Source: JAAYBT01 sp964404395 (lineage in GTDB: Bacteria; Bacillota; Clostridia; Acetivibrionales; DTU013). Taken from it: a DNA stretch of 9,480 nucleotides. The DNA is taken from positions 1 to 9,480 of the forward strand of contig CAYOKA010000085.1 of assembly GCA_964404395.1 (NCBI GenBank), given 5' to 3'. A model generated the notes under the pieces. The model made no database searches. It had not been told where the DNA came from and saw nothing but the letters and a program-made list of their open reading frames with translations. The translations under genes were made by a program, and so were the position numbers. Of this stretch, positions 6,914 through 9,480 are shown in pieces (the stretch's first letter is position 1; the number at the start of each line of letters is the position of its first letter).

Positions 6914-8818
6914 ATGCAGCAAATTGATTTGCGCCGGATAAAGGTGGAGGATGATTTCTGGTCGGCACGGCAAAAGATGGTTACCGACGTTGTAATCCCC
7001 TATCAGGAACGTATTCTCAATGATCAGGTAGAAGGAGCTAAAAAAAGCCACGCAATTGCTAACTTTCGCATTGCTGCCGGTATGGAAGGTGGCGAATTTT
7101 ATGGTATGGAATTTCAGGACAGCGATGTTGCTAAATGGCTTGAAGCGGTTGCTTATTCTCTAATTATAAAGCCGGATCCGGAGCTGGAAAAGCGGGCGGA
7201 CCAGGTAATCGATATCATTAGCAAAGCACAATGGGAAGATGGTTATCTTAATACGTATTTTACTGTTAAAATGCCCGGGAAACGTTGGACAAATCTTGAA
7301 GAAGGGCACGAAATGTATTGTGCTGGACATATGATGGAAGCGGCTGTGGCATACTGTATGGCAACAGGCAAAAACAAGCTTCTTGAGATAGCTGAGCGCT
7401 TGGCGGCGCATATAGAGGGATATTTTCTTGCCAAAGGGCACGAAGGAATTCCGGGACATCAGGAAATTGAGATCGGTTTGATGAAGCTGTACCACCTTAC
7501 AGGAAAAGAAAGCTACCGGGAATTAGCCAGGCATTTTATAGACGAGCGGGGCAAGGATCCCTCCTACTTTAGCCGGGAAAGAAAGCGACGTGGATGGAGT
7601 ATTCGCGAAGGAGAGGATTTCAGAACCAATATTTATAATCAGAGCTATCTTCCAGTACGGGAGCAAAAAACGGCTGAAGGACACAGCGTCAGGGCCGTCT
7701 ATATGTATACGGCAATGGCCGATCTTGCCGCGGTAACAAAGGACGAGGGGCTGTATAATGCATGCGTGGCATTGTGGGAGAATGTCGTACAGCGAAGGAT
7801 GTATATTACAGGAGGCATTGGCTCCACAGCGGAAGGCGAGGCATTTACGATTGATTACGATTTGCCCAATGACAGTATTTATGCGGAAACCTGTGCATCG
7901 GTAGGCTTGATTTTTTGGGCAAGAAATATGCTGGACATCTATCAGAGGGGCGAATATGCGGATGTGATGGAGAGGGCATTGTATAATGGGGTATTAGGCG
8001 GTATGCAGCTGGATGGGCAAAGGTTTTTCTATGTTAATCCTTTGGAGGTGAACCCCGGTATATCCGGCGAGCTATACGGCTTCCGGCATGTACTTCCCGA
8101 ACGGCCCGGTTGGTACGATTGCGCCTGTTGCCCGCCCAATGTTGCCAGACTGCTCACTTCTTTGGGAAGGTATGCCTGGGGTGTGAGCGGTGATACGATT
8201 TATGCGCACCTGTTTCTGGGAGGGACGGCTAATTTCCATTTAGCTAATATAAAAGCAAGCTCTCGAATGCCGTGGACGGGGGAGATAACTTACAGAATCA
8301 TGCCCCATGTCCACAGATTCTCATTGGCAATCCGTGTACCTACCTATGCGGGTAACCCATTATTTTTAATTAATGGGGAGGAAGCCTCGGATAGTATTGA
8401 GATTGTTGACGGATATGCTTACATAAACCGGGAATGGAACGAAGACGATGAGGTTGCATTGCGTTTCACAATGCCGGTCAGACGAGTCTACTGTAATACT
8501 CTTGTACGTGAGAATATTGGACAGGTGGCGCTAATGCGCGGACCTTTGGTATATTGCTTTGAGGAAAAGGACAACGGAGGGCAGCTGCAGGAAGTGCATA
8601 TTCCAAGGAATGAGGCAATTGCAGTTGAAACAGGAGCAAGGGATTTGCCAGATGACATCATAACACTCCGGGTGCATGGGAAACGGATAAGCCGCCGTGA
8701 TACGTTATATTATGAGGGTGGGCAGCAGTGCGAAGATGTTGAGCTGTTGGCGGTCCCGTATTATGCATGGGGAAATCGTGGGATAAATCAAATGTCTGTT
8801 TGGATGAGTGAGAATTAA
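6914..8818 (+). CDS. GH127-type beta-L-arabinofuranosidase (DUF1680 family)
   Basis: Zinc-dependent glycoside hydrolase of 634 aa, close in length to Bifidobacterium longum HypBA1 (658 aa). That enzyme releases L-arabinose from beta-1,2-linked arabinofuranose disaccharides by a retaining mechanism with a cysteine nucleophile. The (alpha/alpha)6-barrel part carries the family signature GGIGSTAEGEAFT, with Glu309 matching the acid/base Glu322. YAETC follows, with Glu325 and Cys327 matching zinc ligands Glu338 and Cys340. CACCPPN has Cys405 matching nucleophile Cys417 and Cys406 matching Cys418. Spacing between these residues equals HypBA1 apart from one position, and His139, His182 and His257 fall where active-site histidines are expected. 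The last 200 or so residues look like the beta-sandwich domains. There is no signal peptide, so it should act in the cytoplasm on imported sugar. AAAGGAG at 6898-6904 supports the ATG. It is last in the transporter operon, possibly with an extra regulatory input from the upstream dyad. GH146 or another related family specificity cannot be excluded. Confidence 0.9.
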   Translation: MQQIDLRRIKVEDDFWSARQKMVTDVVIPYQERILNDQVEGAKKSHAIANFRIAAGMEGGEFYGMEFQDSDVAKWLEAVAYSLIIKPDPELEKRADQVIDIISKAQWEDGYLNTYFTVKMPGKRWTNLEEGHEMYCAGHMMEAAVAYCMATGKNKLLEIAERLAAHIEGYFLAKGHEGIPGHQEIEIGLMKLYHLTGKESYRELARHFIDERGKDPSYFSRERKRRGWSIREGEDFRTNIYNQSYLPVREQKTAEGHSVRAVYMYTAMADLAAVTKDEGLYNACVALWENVVQRRMYITGGIGSTAEGEAFTIDYDLPNDSIYAETCASVGLIFWARNMLDIYQRGEYADVMERALYNGVLGGMQLDGQRFFYVNPLEVNPGISGELYGFRHVLPERPGWYDCACCPPNVARLLTSLGRYAWGVSGDTIYAHLFLGGTANFHLANIKASSRMPWTGEITYRIMPHVHRFSLAIRVPTYAGNPLFLINGEEASDSIEIVDGYAYINREWNEDDEVALRFTMPVRRVYCNTLVRENIGQVALMRGPLVYCFEEKDNGGQLQEVHIPRNEAIAVETGARDLPDDIITLRVHGKRISRRDTLYYEGGQQCEDVELLAVPYYAWGNRGINQMSVWMSEN

Positions 8819-8821
8819 CCC

Positions 8822-8948
8822 CACGCAATGAGACTCATTGCGAGGAGCTTTCACAAGGTAGGCGATTTCGCTAATGTAGTCTCACTGCGTGAAGCCTTTA
8901 CAAAGTAGCTGCTTTCGCTAAAGCGAAACGCCGAGCAAAACGCCTAGC
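8822..8948. repeat. Imperfect 47-base tandem repeat with palindromes
   Basis: Just after the GH127 stop, 8830-8875 and 8877-8922 align without gaps over 46 positions with 34 identities (period 47). CGCAATGAG/CTCATTGCG (8824-8842) is a near-perfect palindrome. CACGCAATGAGACT (8822-8835) also pairs with AGTCTCACTGCGTG (8878-8891) with one mismatch. The second unit ends in TTTCGC-TAAA-GCGAAA (8913-8928). A 12-base-period repeat AAACGCC(G/T)AGC follows at 8926-8936 and 8938-8948. No T-run follows, so this is not itself an intrinsic terminator. It looks like a degenerate dispersed palindromic repeat; the family is not recognised. Confidence 0.65.
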
Positions 8949-9011
8949 CGAGGTCAAATTTCAAAGTAAGTTCCACTTTTCTTAAGTAACTTCCACCCAA
9001 AACTAATTTAG

Positions 9012-9054
9012 AGTCATCCTTTTCTAAAATACGAAAGAATAGGATGGCTTTTTT
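9012..9054 (+). terminator. Intrinsic transcription terminator
   Basis: AGTCATCCTTTTCT (9012-9025) pairs with AGAATAGGATGGCT (9036-9049) along 14 positions with one G-U pair and one U-U mismatch, around a 10-base A-rich loop, and runs straight into six Ts (9049-9054). This is a classical Rho-independent terminator for + strand transcription. It is the first good terminator after the GH127 stop, about 193 bases downstream, so it would end the transporter-glycosidase transcript or insulate the element lying to its right. On the opposite strand no T-run follows. Confidence 0.82.
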
Positions 9055-9063
9055 GCACTTTTT

Positions 9064-9072
9064 TGATACAAT
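9064..9072 (+). promoter_or_regulatory. Possible extended -10 promoter
   Basis: TGATACAAT matches the extended -10 pattern TGnTATAAT with one difference. No -35 hexamer is visible at the right distance, and the upstream sequence is the T-run of the terminator. If real, transcription starts near 9079 and runs to the right, through the inverted repeats, to a gene outside the window. Confidence 0.25.
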
Positions 9073-9209
9073 ATGAAGGGGATTAGAGATAAACATGAGA
9101 AAAAATGGGTATAGGAAACAAAGAGTGAACTTTAGCTGTTTTTTTCTCAGAGTAAATTCCACCCCTCGTATTGAAGTATGGGCTGGTATTCCGGTATCTC
9201 TTTTGGTTG

Positions 9210-9251
9210 TGGTAACAAGGAGTTAGCGCGTGGGCTGTGTCCTTGTTACCA
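9210..9251. repeat. Perfect 12-base inverted repeat
   Basis: TGGTAACAAGGA (9210-9221) is the exact reverse complement of TCCTTGTTACCA (9240-9251). The 18-base interior can pair further (AGC with GCT). The result is a strong hairpin in either strand. On the + strand a T-rich but interrupted stretch follows, so terminator activity is doubtful. Its role is unknown. Confidence 0.7.
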
Positions 9252-9310
9252 TTTCTTATCCCTTTTACTTAATATCATCTGGTGTGTATCCTCAAAGTCT
9301 CTCAATTCCC

Positions 9311-9385
9311 GACGGACAAATATATTTCCGTCCCTTCAGATATGTTTGATCTATATTGAGATCCCCTTTTCTTTCCGAATATAGA
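9311..9385. repeat. Two further inverted repeats
   Basis: GACGGA (9311-9316) pairs with TCCGTC (9327-9332), and TCTATATT (9350-9357) pairs with AATATAGA (9378-9385). They are shorter or more A/T-rich than the 9210-9251 repeat, so each could arise by chance. Their succession after the larger hairpin is why they are noted. Confidence 0.4.
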
Positions 9386-9480
9386 GGGTTTTAAAGTAAC
9401 TTCATTAGCAGGTATCATTATACACTTATGATAGGAATTTGCTTTTGCCATAATCAGAGTAACACATTAAAAATTGACCG

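Larger units (their letters stand above)
8965..9406. repeat. Dispersed short repeats AGTAANTTCCAC
   Basis: The 12-base core AGTAANTTCCAC occurs at 8965-8976, 8985-8996 (20-base period) and 9151-9162, all in the same orientation, differing only at the sixth base. The bases before each core are also similar (AA, TA, AG) and two copies continue with CCC. A partial copy, AGTAACTTC, lies at 9395-9403. Repeated short motifs near one edge are typical of transposase-binding sites at the ends of IS21-family and Tn7-like elements. No transposase is visible, so the element type is only a guess. Confidence 0.6.
8819..9480. other. 662-base 3' region without a convincing gene
   Basis: Both strands were read. 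Short open frames exist, for example 9178-9384 on the + strand and 8944-9162 on the - strand, but none has a good ribosome binding site, recognisable motif or protein-like composition. In order the region holds the tandem palindromic repeat, two adjacent AGTAANTTCCAC repeats, an intrinsic terminator, a possible extended -10 promoter, a third AGTAANTTCCAC copy, and three inverted repeats (9210-9251, 9311-9332, 9350-9385). The mix of terminal-type repeats and hairpins suggests the end of, or a relic of, a mobile element; the bulk of any such element would lie beyond 9480. Confidence 0.5.

Noticed and set aside
8965..8996. Possible start of a CRISPR array
   Set aside because: Only two adjacent 12-base copies with an 8-base gap; spacer and repeat lengths do not fit any CRISPR array.
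8944..9162. 72-codon - strand open frame
   Set aside because: It is read through the terminator hairpin and the AGTAANTTCCAC repeats, which explains its sequence. No start signal or family resemblance was seen.
9178..9384. 68-codon + strand open frame
   Set aside because: It runs through three inverted repeats, has an unusual Cys/Trp/Phe-rich composition and no ribosome binding site or recognisable motif.
9417..9422. TATAAT on the - strand (ATTATA on +)
   Set aside because: No -35-like hexamer at 16-18 bases and no gene downstream on the - strand; such a hexamer is expected by chance in A/T-rich sequence.

Overview
The window reads as part of a Firmicutes chromosome, most likely a gut- or plant-fibre-associated Clostridia (Lachnospiraceae/Oscillospiraceae type). 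This rests on moderately low GC by eye, strong AGGAGG-type ribosome binding sites, sigma-A-like promoter elements, a YesM/YesN-type two-component pair, a lipoprotein substrate-binding protein, and a CUT1-type sugar ABC transporter without its own ATPase. I cannot name a species.

Layout: 1-200 is a leader with a good sigma-A promoter. 201-3562 holds a translationally coupled pair on the + strand, a YesM-like membrane sensor histidine kinase and a YesN-like response regulator with a C-terminal AraC helix-turn-helix (4-base overlap). After a 120-base promoter region come a lipoprotein sugar-binding protein (3683-4969), two CUT1 permeases (5054-5959 and 5959-6807, 1-base overlap) and a GH127-type beta-L-arabinofuranosidase (6914-8818). 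All six genes are on the + strand. A strong hairpin separates the binding-protein gene from the first permease gene, and an inverted repeat with AraR-operator-like sequence lies in front of the glycosidase gene. The remaining 662 bases (8819-9480) contain no convincing gene. They hold an imperfect 47-base tandem repeat with palindromes, a strong intrinsic terminator, scattered short repeats (AGTAANTTCCAC) and further inverted repeats, and look like the edge of a mobile element or its remnant.

Proposed working: the kinase senses an external or envelope signal, perhaps the sugar, and phosphorylates the AraC-type regulator. The regulator then activates the neighbouring transporter operon, whose promoter has a good -10 but no recognisable -35. 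The transporter imports a small arabinofuranosyl oligosaccharide or glycoside, using a shared ATPase encoded elsewhere. The GH127 enzyme has no signal peptide and would release L-arabinose in the cytoplasm. The gene functions follow known families. The exact substrate and the regulatory wiring are inference. I see no new defence or mobile system; the less usual material is in the intergenic structures and the 3' noncoding region.
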